The position numbers and the translations under genes were made by a program. Below, in pieces: positions 1-9,835 of a stretch of DNA of 64,000 nucleotides. The DNA lies in assembly GCF_000381365.1 (NCBI RefSeq), contig NZ_KB905468.1, positions 1-64,000 on the forward strand. Direction: 5' to 3'. Source of the DNA: Bacteroides salyersiae WAL 10018 = DSM 18765 = JCM 12988. Lineage in GTDB: Bacteria > Bacteroidota > Bacteroidia > Bacteroidales > Bacteroidaceae. How positions within the stretch are numbered: position 1 is the first letter of the stretch; each line of letters starts with the position of its first letter. Below the pieces are notes generated by a model. That model was not told where the DNA came from. It searched no databases and was given only the letters and a program-made list of their open reading frames with translations.

Positions 1-1310
1 CCCCCTTTATCGTTACTTATACCTACATTTGCTTTTCCACACGCTCCAGCAAAGCTCGCGCTTCACCTTCGACGCCGAGTGGAATGCTCCCCTACCGATA
101 CTTACGTATCCCATAGCTTCGGTAAAATGCTTGATGCCCGATTATTATCCACGCCAAACTCCTCGACTAGTGAGCTGTTACGCACTCTTTAAATGAATGG
201 CTGCTTCCAAGCCAACATCCTAGCTGTCTTAGCAATCTGACTTCGTTAGTTCAACTTAGCATTTATTTGGGGACCTTAGCTGATGGTCTGGATTCTTCTC
301 CTTTCGGACATGGACCTTAGCACCCATGCCCTCACTCCTGTGATAGGACTAATGCGCATTCGGAGTTTATCAAGACTTGATAGGCGGCGAAGCCCTCGCA
401 TCTTATCAGTCGCTCTACCTCACATTAGTAACTCACAAGGCTGCACCTAAATGCATTTCGGGGAGTACGAGCTATCTCCAAGTTTGATTAGCCTTTCACC
501 CCCACCCTCAGGTCATCCGGAAGCTTTTCAACGCTTATCGGTTCGGTCCTCCAGTTAGTGTTACCTAACCTTCAACCTGCCCAAGGGTAGATCACTTGGT
601 TTCGCGTCTACTCCTACTGACTATACGCCCTGTTCAGACTCGCTTTCGCTTCGGATACACATCTCAAGATGCTTAACCTTGCCAGTAAAAGTAACTCGTA
701 GGTTCATTATGCAAAAGGCACGCCGTCACTGTTTAAAACAGCTCCGACCGCTTGTAGGCGCACGGTTTCAGGGACTATTTCACTCTTCTATTCGAAGTGC
801 TTTTCACCTTTCCTTCACAGTACTGGTTCGCTATCGGTCTCTCGGGAGTATTTAGCCTTACCGGATGGTCCCGGCTGGGTCACGCAGAATTCCTCGTGCT
901 CCGCGCTACTCAGGATACCACTACGCTTCGTCTGACTTCGTGTACCGGACTATCACCGTCTATGGTCGAACTTTCCAGATCGTTCTACTCGTCAGATGTC
1001 GTGCGACATCGTGGTCCTACAACCCCATGGATGCCGTGACATCCATGGTTTGGGCTAATCCCCGTTCGCTCGCCACTACTAGGGGAATCATTGTTTATTT
1101 TCTTTTCCTGCAGGTACTAAGATGTTTCAGTTCCCTGCGTTAGCCTCTATCATTGGATAGATAACCGGTCTTCAACCGGTTGGGTTGTCCCATTCGGAAA
1201 TCCGCGGATCAAAGGTTATTTGCACCTACCCGCAGCTTATCGCAGCTTATCACGTCCTTCATCGCCTCCGAGAGCCAAGGCATCCGCCATGCGCCCTTTC
1301 TTACTTTCTT
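1..1310 (-). rRNA. rrl: 23S ribosomal RNA, 5' part (runs off the left edge)
   Basis: The reverse complement reads as bacterial 23S rRNA. Near 1279 it has the conserved 5' segment that reads GGATGCC followed by the GGCGATGAAGGACGTG motif. Aligning that block with the Escherichia coli 5' end (32 bases up to GGATGCC) puts the mature 5' end near 1310. Only about 1.3 kb of a roughly 2.9 kb gene is in the window. Apparent reading frames here (for example around 797-1143) are accidental. The gene is the last visible member of a leftward 16S-Ile-Ala-23S operon. The exact 5' end is an inference by alignment. Confidence 0.97.
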
Positions 1311-1502
1311 TATATCACCGGATCGATTTGAAATCAATAATTAAGAATTTAAAAATTAATAATCAGGAATCCAAAATCGAAACACTACGGTTTGATATAT
1401 ACTTTTAGCTCTTTACTAAAATTTACTTTTTGTACATCATGTCAAAGATCGTTTGCCCTAAACTGTCAGTCGTCCTTTGACAACCGGCAATCCGAAGCGG
1501 AG

Positions 1503-1576
1503 TGGAGAATAACGGATTCGAACCGTTGACCCTCTGCGTGCAAGGCAGATGCTCTAGCCAGCTGAGCTAATCCCCC
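1503..1576 (-). tRNA. tRNA-Ala (anticodon TGC)
   Basis: On the minus strand the gene folds as a standard tRNA: acceptor GGGGGAT pairs with ATTCTCC, the D-arm contains AGCTCAGCTGG, the anticodon loop holds TGC (CTTGCAC), and the T-arm has GGTTCGAATCC. The discriminator base is A. CCA is not encoded (the next bases are CT), so the CCA-adding enzyme at 58080-59513 is needed to finish it. It lies in the 16S-23S spacer, 73 bases downstream of tRNA-Ile. Confidence 0.97.
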
Positions 1577-1658
1577 TTCGTACAAGTTGAAAGTTGGAAG
1601 TTGAGAGTTGAAAGTGTAATTTCAGGCTCGCAATCCACCAGGCGTCGACTTGCGGAAG

Positions 1659-1732
1659 TAGTCCCAGGCAGAGTTGAACTGCCGACCTCTACATTATCAG
1701 TGTAGCGCTCTAACCAACTGAGCTATAGGACT
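1659..1732 (-). tRNA. tRNA-Ile (anticodon GAT)
   Basis: The minus strand gives acceptor AGTCCTA pairing with TGGGACT, a D-arm with AGCTCAGTTGG, the anticodon GAT in CTGATAA, and a T-arm with CAGTTCAACTCTG. CCA is not encoded. The Ile-Ala pair between 16S and 23S is the usual arrangement of bacterial rrn operons, including Bacteroides. Confidence 0.97.
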
Positions 1733-1822
1733 AGTTCAACCTCGCCATGCGGCTCGGCTTCTTCTTTCTCTTGTTTATCTCTATCTATAATATAATATAG
1801 ACGGTCGATCTATATGCTATAA

Positions 1823-1843
1823 ATAAACAAGTACCAGTAGTAC
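1823..1843 (-). other. 3' arm of the 16S rRNA processing stem
   Basis: This spacer segment just downstream of 16S is complementary to 3578-3597 just upstream of 16S: blocks ATAAACAA, TAC and AGTAGTAC match the other arm's complement with one bulge and one mismatch. The two arms would pair in the primary transcript and loop out the whole 16S gene, as RNase III processing stalks do. The pairing is seen in sequence; the RNase III role is inferred from the general rrn pattern. Confidence 0.72.
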
Positions 1844-1884
1844 ATTCAGAACCGGAAATGGACGCCCTTTACGGCATCGCTCCA

Positions 1885-3410
<1,526 letters not shown>

Positions 3411-3577
3411 AAGTATTGTGACTGCACGAATCAATCATTAATGAATCAACAATTAAAACGCGGCAGTATATTGCTCTGTTCAGGATACCGTAAATCTATT
3501 GACGTCATTCTAATACCTATACTATAAGTATTGACGGTTCTAAATTTTAATCTGTCATAACTTAATAAGACAGAATC

Positions 3578-3597
3578 GTACTACTTGTATTGTTTAT
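3578..3597 (-). other. 5' arm of the 16S rRNA processing stem
   Basis: This is the partner of 1823-1843, lying in the leader between promoter P1 and the 16S 5' end. A further short leader hairpin (TCTGTC at 3551-3556 pairing with GACAGA at 3569-3574) sits next to it. The pairing is visible; the processing role is inferred. Confidence 0.7.
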
Positions 3598-3642
3598 CAA
3601 TATTTCAAAGAACTATGGTTGCTTTGTTTTCAAAAGCGGGTG

Positions 3643-3674
3643 CAAAGGTAAGGGGTTTATTTTAAACTGCCAAA
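3643..3674 (-). promoter_or_regulatory. rrn promoter P1
   Basis: On the minus strand TTTG (3671-3674) and TACCTTTG (3643-3650) are separated by 20 bases, an exact match to the Bacteroides primary-sigma consensus TTTG/N19-21/TAnnTTTG. A run of eight A residues on the transcribed-sense strand (3686-3693) lies just upstream, as in an UP element. Transcription would start near 3636, about 225 bases before 16S. Confidence 0.85.
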
Positions 3675-3786
3675 TATTTCGGAAGTTTTTTTTCGGGTTG
3701 CGGATTTTCTACTCTAAGACTCTCTTGCGAAAGGGAAAGAAAGAACCGACACACCAAACCGACCTTTTTTTTTGCGAACCGGACTG

Positions 3787-3819
3787 CAAAGATAACGAAT
3801 TTATTGTTTTACTTCCAAA
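3787..3819 (-). promoter_or_regulatory. rrn promoter P2
   Basis: The minus strand has TTTG (3816-3819), a 21-base spacer and TATCTTTG (3787-3794). A seven-base A tract (3832-3838 complement) lies immediately upstream. It is 144 bases upstream of P1 and points the same way. Confidence 0.8.
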
Positions 3820-3914
3820 ACTTTCAGGGAGTTTTTTTGTTTAAACCGTTAACTTGGAGAATGCGCTTTCAATATGTCAAAGAAACAGGCTCAGGCTCTT
3901 CAGCTAAGCGGATG

Positions 3915-3945
3915 CAAAAGTAGGCCTTTTTACGATACAAGCAAA
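3915..3945 (-). promoter_or_regulatory. rrn promoter P3
   Basis: The minus strand has TTTG (3942-3945), a 19-base spacer and TACTTTTG (3915-3922). The sequence downstream of its -7 box (TTTGCATCCGCT) nearly repeats that of P1 (TTTGCACCCGCT), which suggests the promoters are diverged duplicates. Confidence 0.75.
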
Positions 3946-3949
3946 AGAT

Positions 3950-4640
3950 TTCAATGTTTATTTTTGAATAAAATGAAAATAAATATGTAAGGGGCTGATT
4001 ATGAAACATGTTGTAGAACATAAAAACAGAGAAAGGGAAAGGAAGGGAAAAAGGGCTACACATTATAATATATATACGCGCGTGAAAAGGGAAAAATGAA
4101 GGAAAAAAGGGGACGATGAAGAAAGAAACGGATTGAAAGGAAGGGAAGGTTTGTGGAAAAGAATCCGTTGCCGCATGGAGAAGCATTTATCATTACACAA
4201 GGAGAAAGGGAAAGGAAGGGAGGAAAGAGGGGGATGTAACGGATTAGAAACAAGGGAAGGAAGACTCTACGGGAAAAGGACGGAAACCCGTAGAGGAAGG
4301 AAGGGAGACTCGTAGAGGAACGGGGAGATTCTCTACGGGAAAAAAGAAGAAAAGGCAAGAGGTTGGTAAACAGCACATTAAGAAAGAAGACGGATGTATC
4401 TATTTTTCAATAGAGAAAAGGAGCCTTTCAGGATGGAGAAAGGAAGAAGCCTTGTGACAAATATTGACAGGAAGGGGAAATGAAGGCCGGATACAGAAGG
4501 GGATAAAAAAAAGAAATTAACGATGTTAAAAAGAGGATGCTCACTATTTTGTGGCTACTGCCTACTATTTTGTGGGAACAGAAAAAAACACAGATTAAAA
4601 GAAAAAACGGAATGAGGAAAAAAACAGGAATCAAGTATAA
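3950..4640. other. gene-free purine-biased region upstream of the rrn promoters
   Basis: The plus strand is overwhelmingly A and G (repeated GGAAGGGA, GGGAAAGG, AAAGAAG) for about 600 bases. Near 4265-4339 it holds alternating inverted copies of CTCTACGGG: 4265-4273 pairs with 4287-4295 (9 bp), and 4311-4317 pairs with 4331-4337. Two copies of ACTATTTTGTGG lie 21 bases apart (4543 and 4564). Reading frames here are low-complexity and on the pyrimidine strand; none looks like a protein. Confidence 0.6.
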
Positions 4641-4676
4641 AACTTGAATACTGAAGTTTGATATTTACACAAAATT

Positions 4677-4708
4677 GTGGACAAGGCAAAAGAGTGGACA
4701 AGGCAAAA
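4677..4708 (+). repeat. two direct copies of GTGGACAAGGCAAAA
   Basis: The 15-base unit occurs at 4677-4691 and 4694-4708, a 17-base period, immediately before the inverted repeat at 4711. No function is evident. Confidence 0.7.
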
Positions 4709-4710
4709 AA

Positions 4711-4758
4711 TGAAGTGCACCCCAAAAGTTAGACATAAAACTTTTGGGGCACACTTCA
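4711..4758. repeat. palindrome resembling two abutted IS3-family ends
   Basis: TGAAGTGCACCCCAAAAGTT (4711-4730) is matched in inverse orientation by the complement of 4739-4758 with two mismatches, around a short centre. TG...CA outer tips followed by CCCC, AAAAGTT and AGACA resemble the terminal repeats of IS3-family (IS150-type) elements. There is no transposase between or near them. Alternatives are a simple transcription terminator hairpin or a solo repeat; the IS reading is an inference from the tip sequence. Confidence 0.45.
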
Positions 4759-4845
4759 AATAGTGAACAGTACCCCTTTTTTCCAATCACGAAGAAGCAA
4801 ACAAGGTGTTTCGATATATTGCTTCACAGACTCACCCACACTTCG

Positions 4846-5310
4846 TTAATTGAAGTAGTACAAAAATATGGCAATACCCTCGAGTGCTTTCTTGGGTTGA
4901 TCCTTAATTTCAATAGCAAATTTAATCTCGGCTTTAGCCACACCACGGAGATTAGTCAATGAATGAAGACTTGCAACCAAACGAACACTCTGCCCAGCCA
5001 ATACCGCTTGTCCAAACTTCATCTTATCCATCCCATAATTAATCATCATTTTCAGATTATTCACCTCGATAATCTGGCTCCACAAATATGGGAGAAGAGA
5101 TAAAGTAAGATAACCATGCGCAATAGTACTGTGATAAGGACTGTCCGTCTTAGCACGTTCTGTATCTACATGAATCCATTGATGGTCCAGCGTTGCATCT
5201 GCAAAAAGACTAATACGGTCCTGAGGGACTTCCAAATAATCAGAAACTCCAATCTGCTGACCTACCAGTTTCTCAAAATCCGCATACGAATTAATAATCA
5301 CTTTATTCAT
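4846..5310 (-). CDS. MaoC-family dehydratase / (R)-enoyl-CoA hydratase-like protein
   Basis: The 154-residue protein is a single hotdog fold of the MaoC/NodN type. The hydratase signature is visible at about residues 36-68: an Asp in FADATLDHQWIHVD followed by IAHGYLTLSLLP, giving the Asp/His pair expected for hydration of trans-2-enoyl-CoA. Known relatives act on acyl-CoA or acyl-ACP thioesters in the cytosol; the substrate here cannot be read from sequence. It stands alone, with a DUF3829-like lipoprotein upstream on the same strand 55 bases away. A TATCTTTG -7 box at 5343-5350 fits a promoter, although no clear -33 box is present. Confidence 0.85.
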   Translation of the reverse strand: MNKVIINSYADFEKLVGQQIGVSDYLEVPQDRISLFADATLDHQWIHVDTERAKTDSPYHSTIAHGYLTLSLLPYLWSQIIEVNNLKMMINYGMDKMKFGQAVLAGQSVRLVASLHSLTNLRGVAKAEIKFAIEIKDQPKKALEGIAIFLYYFN

Positions 5311-5342
5311 AATCTTAATCTATTAAAAGTATAAAACCGGTA

Positions 5343-5350
5343 CAAAGATA
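5343..5350 (-). promoter_or_regulatory. -7 element of the MaoC gene
   Basis: TATCTTTG on the minus strand, 33 bases upstream of the start codon. No TTTG at the expected -33 distance, so only half of the consensus is met. Confidence 0.5.
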
Positions 5351-5365
5351 CATTTTTTTCAGGAT

Positions 5366-6226
5366 TTAGATGACAGATGTTTCGTATGCACTGGTCAACA
5401 TCTCATAATCGGCATCGGTATACTCTGCTTTTTCGCTCACTTTCTGTACTTTGCTGATAAAAATTTCAACCTGATCCAGAAAAGCCTGATAAGATTTCAT
5501 CGCACTCTCATCTCCGGTAATAGCCGGAAGTTTCTTAGCAGCCTCTAACTGATCTTTCAATTCAATTAATTTATAATCGATACGAGCACCTTCAAAAACC
5601 GGCCTACGAGCATACAAATTGATTATACTCTGCATTGTAGAAGACATTTTACGAACTGCCATTATCTGATCTTTCAACGGATTATCTGCCAGAACCACCT
5701 GCTCTGCCTGTTCGGTGAAAGGGCTCAAAATATCAAAAACATTCTGTTTGTATTCAGCCATCTCCTTACTTAACTGATAGTTAACATCCAAAAGTTTATC
5801 GGCTTTAGAATAGTCTTTTGCTTTCAGATAAGACAAATACCTGTCAAAATTTGCATAAAACTTCGTCCGCGCATTGAACAGCCCGACATAACTTTGTTTC
5901 AAATTCTGCCGGGTCGCCTCATTAAAGCAACTGCCCGGATTCATCAAGGCGAGAGTATCTTTTTCCGAAACAGCAGGCGGAGCAATGGCAAGCACTGTGG
6001 GCACCTTACCCTTTTGTTCCATATATCCCAAAACTGCATTCATATCTTTTTCTTTCACCATATTGCTCAAAACATTGAGCGAAGTATTATAATACTGAAT
6101 TACCTCAGCCGCATTTTCAACATCTGCCGTCGTGGCAGAAACAGACTTACTCTTACTACCTCCAGAACAGGAAGCAAACAAAAAAGCACTTATCAGCGCT
6201 GCAAAACACAATAGATTTTTTCTCAT
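5366..6226 (-). CDS. DUF3829-like lipoprotein
   Basis: The 286-residue protein begins with a lipoprotein signal (hydrophobic segment 4-18, lipobox LFASC with the modified Cys at about residue 20). The mature part is mostly helical, with long amphipathic helices rich in Lys, Glu and Gln, resembling the DUF3829 family of Gram-negative lipoproteins. The residues after the Cys are SGGSK, not acidic, so the Bacteroides surface-export signal is absent and a periplasmic-facing location is more likely. No biochemical role is known for the family. It precedes the MaoC gene on the same strand. Confidence 0.7.
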   Translation of the reverse strand: MRKNLLCFAALISAFLFASCSGGSKSKSVSATTADVENAAEVIQYYNTSLNVLSNMVKEKDMNAVLGYMEQKGKVPTVLAIAPPAVSEKDTLALMNPGSCFNEATRQNLKQSYVGLFNARTKFYANFDRYLSYLKAKDYSKADKLLDVNYQLSKEMAEYKQNVFDILSPFTEQAEQVVLADNPLKDQIMAVRKMSSTMQSIINLYARRPVFEGARIDYKLIELKDQLEAAKKLPAITGDESAMKSYQAFLDQVEIFISKVQKVSEKAEYTDADYEMLTSAYETSVI

Positions 6227-6441
6227 ATTCTTTTTTTAATAAATTTGTAAATAGGCAGCCAAAAGCAGACCGACATCGCACTAATAACAATATAAATTGC
6301 TTTTTGCTTTCCATTTCTTTAATAAATCAGAAAATAATCATGATATTCCGACAAATAATCAATAGCCGCCATAGGGACTTTTCACTTTAAAACTGTCTTT
6401 ATAAACAAAACATTTAATTCATAAACAGAAAACAGAAATAT

Positions 6442-7074
6442 ATGAAAAAAATTAAGTTTCTCCCCTATCGCCTCCAAGCACTTTACAAAGTATCTTTCAT
6501 TATCTTGTTTTTCTCGCTGGCTGGCCCCACGTATGCAGAATCTTCCGACGGAAAGATCAATGATAAATCCATCCAAAACCAAACCACATCCGGTCATAGT
6601 ATTGAGCTAAACGGCATTGGATTGGCATATAGCTACGAATATGCTTTCTCTCCTCGCGGAACAGTACTTTTCAGTGCAGGAAGTTCGTATACCTACGGGT
6701 GGATGTTAGGTCTGGACGTAAACTCACTCAACGAAATCTACATCACAACCAAAGACTACCATCTGATAAGCGGAAATATATCTGTCGAACCGCGTTTCTA
6801 TTATAACCTGCAAAAAAGACACCGGAAAAACAAACGTACTTTTGGAAACTCCGGAGGATACCTATCCGTAAACTTGGGATATTCTTTTCCAATAGCAATC
6901 ACAAGTGGCTGGGAAGCTGCACATATATATAATGTCACTCCGTACTGGGGATTCCGCCGGGTGTGGAAACATTTTCTATTCGACCTGGCAGGAGGAGTCG
7001 GCTACTTCGGGTCATCCAATGGGTATTCGGGAATATACCCGACATTCAGAATCGGACTGGGATATAGATTCTGA
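6442..7074 (+). CDS. outer-membrane beta-barrel protein, uncharacterised
   Basis: The 210-residue protein has an N-terminal signal sequence (hydrophobic at about 17-29, ending near TYAES). It continues as alternating aromatic/polar strands (GIGLAYSYEYAF, GGYLSVNLGYSF, FDLAGGVGYFG) and ends with the aromatic strand IGLGYRF, whose terminal Phe is typical of outer-membrane barrels inserted by BamA. Length suits an 8-strand barrel. I do not recognise a named family. No promoter of the standard type is clear upstream, and the neighbours are unrelated. Confidence 0.65.
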   Translation: MKKIKFLPYRLQALYKVSFIILFFSLAGPTYAESSDGKINDKSIQNQTTSGHSIELNGIGLAYSYEYAFSPRGTVLFSAGSSYTYGWMLGLDVNSLNEIYITTKDYHLISGNISVEPRFYYNLQKRHRKNKRTFGNSGGYLSVNLGYSFPIAITSGWEAAHIYNVTPYWGFRRVWKHFLFDLAGGVGYFGSSNGYSGIYPTFRIGLGYRF

Positions 7075-7352
7075 TAAACAAAAAATGGCTACGCATCACG
7101 CGCAACCAATCCTTGTTAACCTTAAATCTAATACTTATGAAAAAAACACAGTACAAAGATACTGCCTTTTCCATCATTAGCAAATTTAAGAGCCCATACA
7201 AGCTATATTATAACATGGTTTAATGCTGCAACCTTTCTATTAACATTTTGCATTCAAAAAGTTAACATTTAACATAATCATTCACATTTCATATTGAAAG
7301 CCCAGTGAACGCCCCGTACTACTTTTTGCAGAAAAGCGAGCAAATGGCAGAA

Positions 7353-8660
7353 TTAATAAATTCTTTTTAGTAATTGAGGAAGTTCATTAAAATCCTTAAA
7401 CCAAATTACATTCAGTCCTAAGTCGTTCATCATATTTTTTAGAATAGTAAGATTTTCCATATCTCTATTACTATCATTAGAAAAATTGCTTCTACGAAGA
7501 AAAACATAGTGATTTTTTCCACCGTCTCCTTTACTTTGCGAAATTTCCAACAATCTTCGCAGGTTCGGATCGCTCGTGGAAAATCCTATAAAAAAGCACG
7601 TGGTCCTGTCCAACGCATGTAACTGCTCAATATTCGACCAATGAAATGCTTCTTTGTAAATATTATGATAATCTTCTTCGGACAAAACAGGAGTAGAATA
7701 TATTCCGCTTTTTGCATCCATCGTGACTATACCGTGCACATGATATACAGGAAGTTCTCCATACAAAGCCCTATTACCCCCAAAAACAGAAAAATTAGGA
7801 ACACCTTTTTTTGATAATTCTATTTCTATCAAGTCATCATAATTATAAGTTACAACACTTTCTACTTTGTTACTCACCACCATATTAGTTATCTCATTAA
7901 TCAACTGTGATTGATTGACCTTCTTATACAAAATAGAATGAATCATGTTATCAAACTCTTTATCAGATGTGGAAACTCCCAACCCTGTTCTGATATACCG
8001 TGCAGTTATTATAGATGAACCTGCACACACTTTTTCGACACGTTTATAATCACCTCTGCCTATATTGTGTTTCCGCCTTTTGTATTTATGCAACATCTTT
8101 TTCAACAATTCATCCCATGTCGGAAGGCCGGCATCAATGCTGACTCCCGCTCCAAGAAACAATGTATTCTTTCCAATGGAAAACTTATCACGAGCTTTTG
8201 TTATCAGATTATCACGTTCATCTTCCCATTCTTCATGGAACTCTTCAACCGTATCAGCGTTGGTATCAGATGAACAAAGTATCTCATTTAAAGATATAAT
8301 TCTAAAATCTTTGTTGTCATATTTTGCAATAAATTCATCTGGAACATGGCTATTGATATAAACGATACAAAAAGCAGAAACACCCCAATCCGTTTTATTC
8401 GTCTTATACATTTCCAGATATCGATGTATCGTGTCAAACAGTAAAGTACCTTTGATTTCCACAATTGTTTTTGGAGGCATTTTCAGTCTTTTACATCCAT
8501 GAGGGAGTACAATGTCAGCGTAATAGCCTCTGGTTCCCCCAGCAAACATAAATTTCTCCCGTTCTATCGTTTCATCAGAACCGATTAAACTGCTAAATGC
8601 TTTATAGACTTCTATTTCTGCAAAACTTCCAAATTCAAGTTTCTTGTATGCAGGTTTCAT
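7353..8660 (-). CDS. PD-(D/E)XK nuclease-like / SIR2-like fusion protein, candidate defence gene
   Basis: The 435-residue protein has two parts. Residues 30-100 look like a restriction-type nuclease core: Asp49 in YYADIVLP, then Glu68 and Lys70 in TIVEIKG. Residues 160-400 are a SIR2_2-type domain: nucleotide-binding GAGVSIDAGLP (170-180), the Asn of TYNYDDL (Asn273), the catalytic-type His in YHVHG (His309) and GFSTSDPN (359-366). SIR2 domains in bacterial immunity commonly hydrolyse NAD+ after phage sensing; this is family knowledge, not shown here. The gene is AT-rich, monocistronic and unrelated to its neighbours, which fits acquired DNA. A possible promoter is 8695-8724. An alternative is a non-defence SIR2 enzyme, but the nuclease module argues against housekeeping. 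Confidence 0.8.
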   Translation of the reverse strand: MKPAYKKLEFGSFAEIEVYKAFSSLIGSDETIEREKFMFAGGTRGYYADIVLPHGCKRLKMPPKTIVEIKGTLLFDTIHRYLEMYKTNKTDWGVSAFCIVYINSHVPDEFIAKYDNKDFRIISLNEILCSSDTNADTVEEFHEEWEDERDNLITKARDKFSIGKNTLFLGAGVSIDAGLPTWDELLKKMLHKYKRRKHNIGRGDYKRVEKVCAGSSIITARYIRTGLGVSTSDKEFDNMIHSILYKKVNQSQLINEITNMVVSNKVESVVTYNYDDLIEIELSKKGVPNFSVFGGNRALYGELPVYHVHGIVTMDAKSGIYSTPVLSEEDYHNIYKEAFHWSNIEQLHALDRTTCFFIGFSTSDPNLRRLLEISQSKGDGGKNHYVFLRRSNFSNDSNRDMENLTILKNMMNDLGLNVIWFKDFNELPQLLKRIY

Positions 8661-8694
8661 CTTCGGTGTTGCTTTTATGATGTTGTATATGGTG

Positions 8695-8724
8695 CGAATA
8701 TATAAATATTTATTTTAATACAAA
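8695..8724 (-). promoter_or_regulatory. possible promoter of the nuclease-SIR2 gene
   Basis: The minus strand has TTTG (8721-8724), an 18-base spacer and TATATTCG (8695-8702), one mismatch from TAnnTTTG. Start of translation is 35 bases downstream. Confidence 0.4.
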
Positions 8725-8814
8725 AAATGGAAATCATATTAAAGAGAAATTAAAGCAGTAATCTTTTCCATTTCCATATTGTTTTGAATGTAACAATACC
8801 CAAAAACATTCCAT

Positions 8815-9594
8815 ATGAACAGATTTGAAAATAAAGTAGCTGTTATTACCGGTGCTGCCGGTGGTATAGGCGAAGCAACCACCCGTCGTATCGTCTCCGA
8901 AGGCGGTAAAGTTGTTATTGCAGATTACTCAAAAGAAAGGGCAGACAAACTTGCTGCCGAACTGACTCTTTCAGGAGCAGATGTACGTTCCGTTTATTTC
9001 TCAGCCACGGAATTACAAAGTTGTAAAGAGCTGATTGCTTTTGCTATAAAAGAATACGGGCAGATCGATATTCTGATAAACAATGTCGGTGGAACCGACC
9101 CGAAACGAGATACAAGCATCGAAAAGCTGGACATAGACTATTTTGATGAAGCCTTTCATTTAAACCTTTCCTGTACCATGTATCTCTCACAGTTAGTCAT
9201 TCCCGTAATGAAAACACATGGCGGTGGTAACATTGTCAATGTGGCTTCCATCAGCGGTATTACAGCCGATTCAAACGGTACGCTTTACGGTGCCAGCAAA
9301 GCAGGAGTTATCAATCTTACCAAATATATTGCAACCCAGACAGGCAAGAAAAATATCCGTTGCAATGCTGTAGCCCCGGGATTGGTTCTCACACCTGCCG
9401 CTTTAAACAATTTGAATGAAGATGTACGGAACATTTTCCTCAGCCAATGTGCAACTCCCTATTTAGGAGAACCGCAGGACATCGCTGCAACCATTGCCTT
9501 TCTTGCTTCAGATGATGCACGTTACATCACCGGCCAGACAATTATAGCAGACGGCGGATTGACAATACACAATCCGACAGCAGAACCTGTATAA
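8815..9594 (+). CDS. hdhA: 7alpha-hydroxysteroid dehydrogenase (SDR family)
   Basis: The 259-residue protein is a classical short-chain dehydrogenase: TGAAGGIG at 12-19 binds the cofactor, NNVGG at 89-93, and the catalytic triad is Ser145 (NVASISG), Tyr158 and Lys162 (YGASK). Asp37 at the end of strand 2 favours NAD over NADP. Length and long stretches (start MNRFENK, FHLNLSCTMYLSQLV, AVAPGLVLTPAALN, GGLTIHNPT) match what I remember of the Bacteroides fragilis and B. thetaiotaomicron 7alpha-HSDH, which oxidises the 7-hydroxyl of bile acids such as cholate in the cytosol. A general SDR or FabG-type reductase is the fallback call. It is monocistronic; no clear promoter was found. Confidence 0.8.
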   Translation: MNRFENKVAVITGAAGGIGEATTRRIVSEGGKVVIADYSKERADKLAAELTLSGADVRSVYFSATELQSCKELIAFAIKEYGQIDILINNVGGTDPKRDTSIEKLDIDYFDEAFHLNLSCTMYLSQLVIPVMKTHGGGNIVNVASISGITADSNGTLYGASKAGVINLTKYIATQTGKKNIRCNAVAPGLVLTPAALNNLNEDVRNIFLSQCATPYLGEPQDIAATIAFLASDDARYITGQTIIADGGLTIHNPTAEPV

Positions 9595-9825
9595 TCTCAA
9601 CTTTAAGAATAATAACCTTTTTCTATAAAGTTTCTTCAGCCAACAAATACCGGCATTGTAAGGTTTTTAAACATAAATATGATTTACGACTGGTATAATC
9701 AGTCAATAGAAGCCTGCCATTGAAAAGATGGCATTTCAGACGTCCGGACCTTATGCTTTCACAGTTCGGATTGCACAAAAAGCAAACTTTCGTGCAAAAA
9801 AGATTCGCTTTATTCAATAATTTTC

Positions 9826-9833
9826 TATATTTG
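9826..9833 (+). promoter_or_regulatory. -7 element of the riboswitch/carboxylase operon
   Basis: TATATTTG matches the Bacteroides -7 consensus. A weak TTCG at 9804-9807 could serve as the -33 box (18-base spacer). Transcription would begin near 9840, right at the 5' stem of the cobalamin riboswitch. Confidence 0.7.
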
Positions 9834-9835
9834 CG

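Noticed and set aside
3590..4634. Short frames in the purine-rich region, including Phe/Ser/Pro-rich ones on the minus strand
   Set aside because: Composition follows the purine/pyrimidine bias (runs of PFF, SFP), with no ribosome site or family motif.
7137..7223. 28-residue frame beginning MKKTQYKD
   Set aside because: No ribosome site, no promoter and no conserved features; kept out of the gene list.
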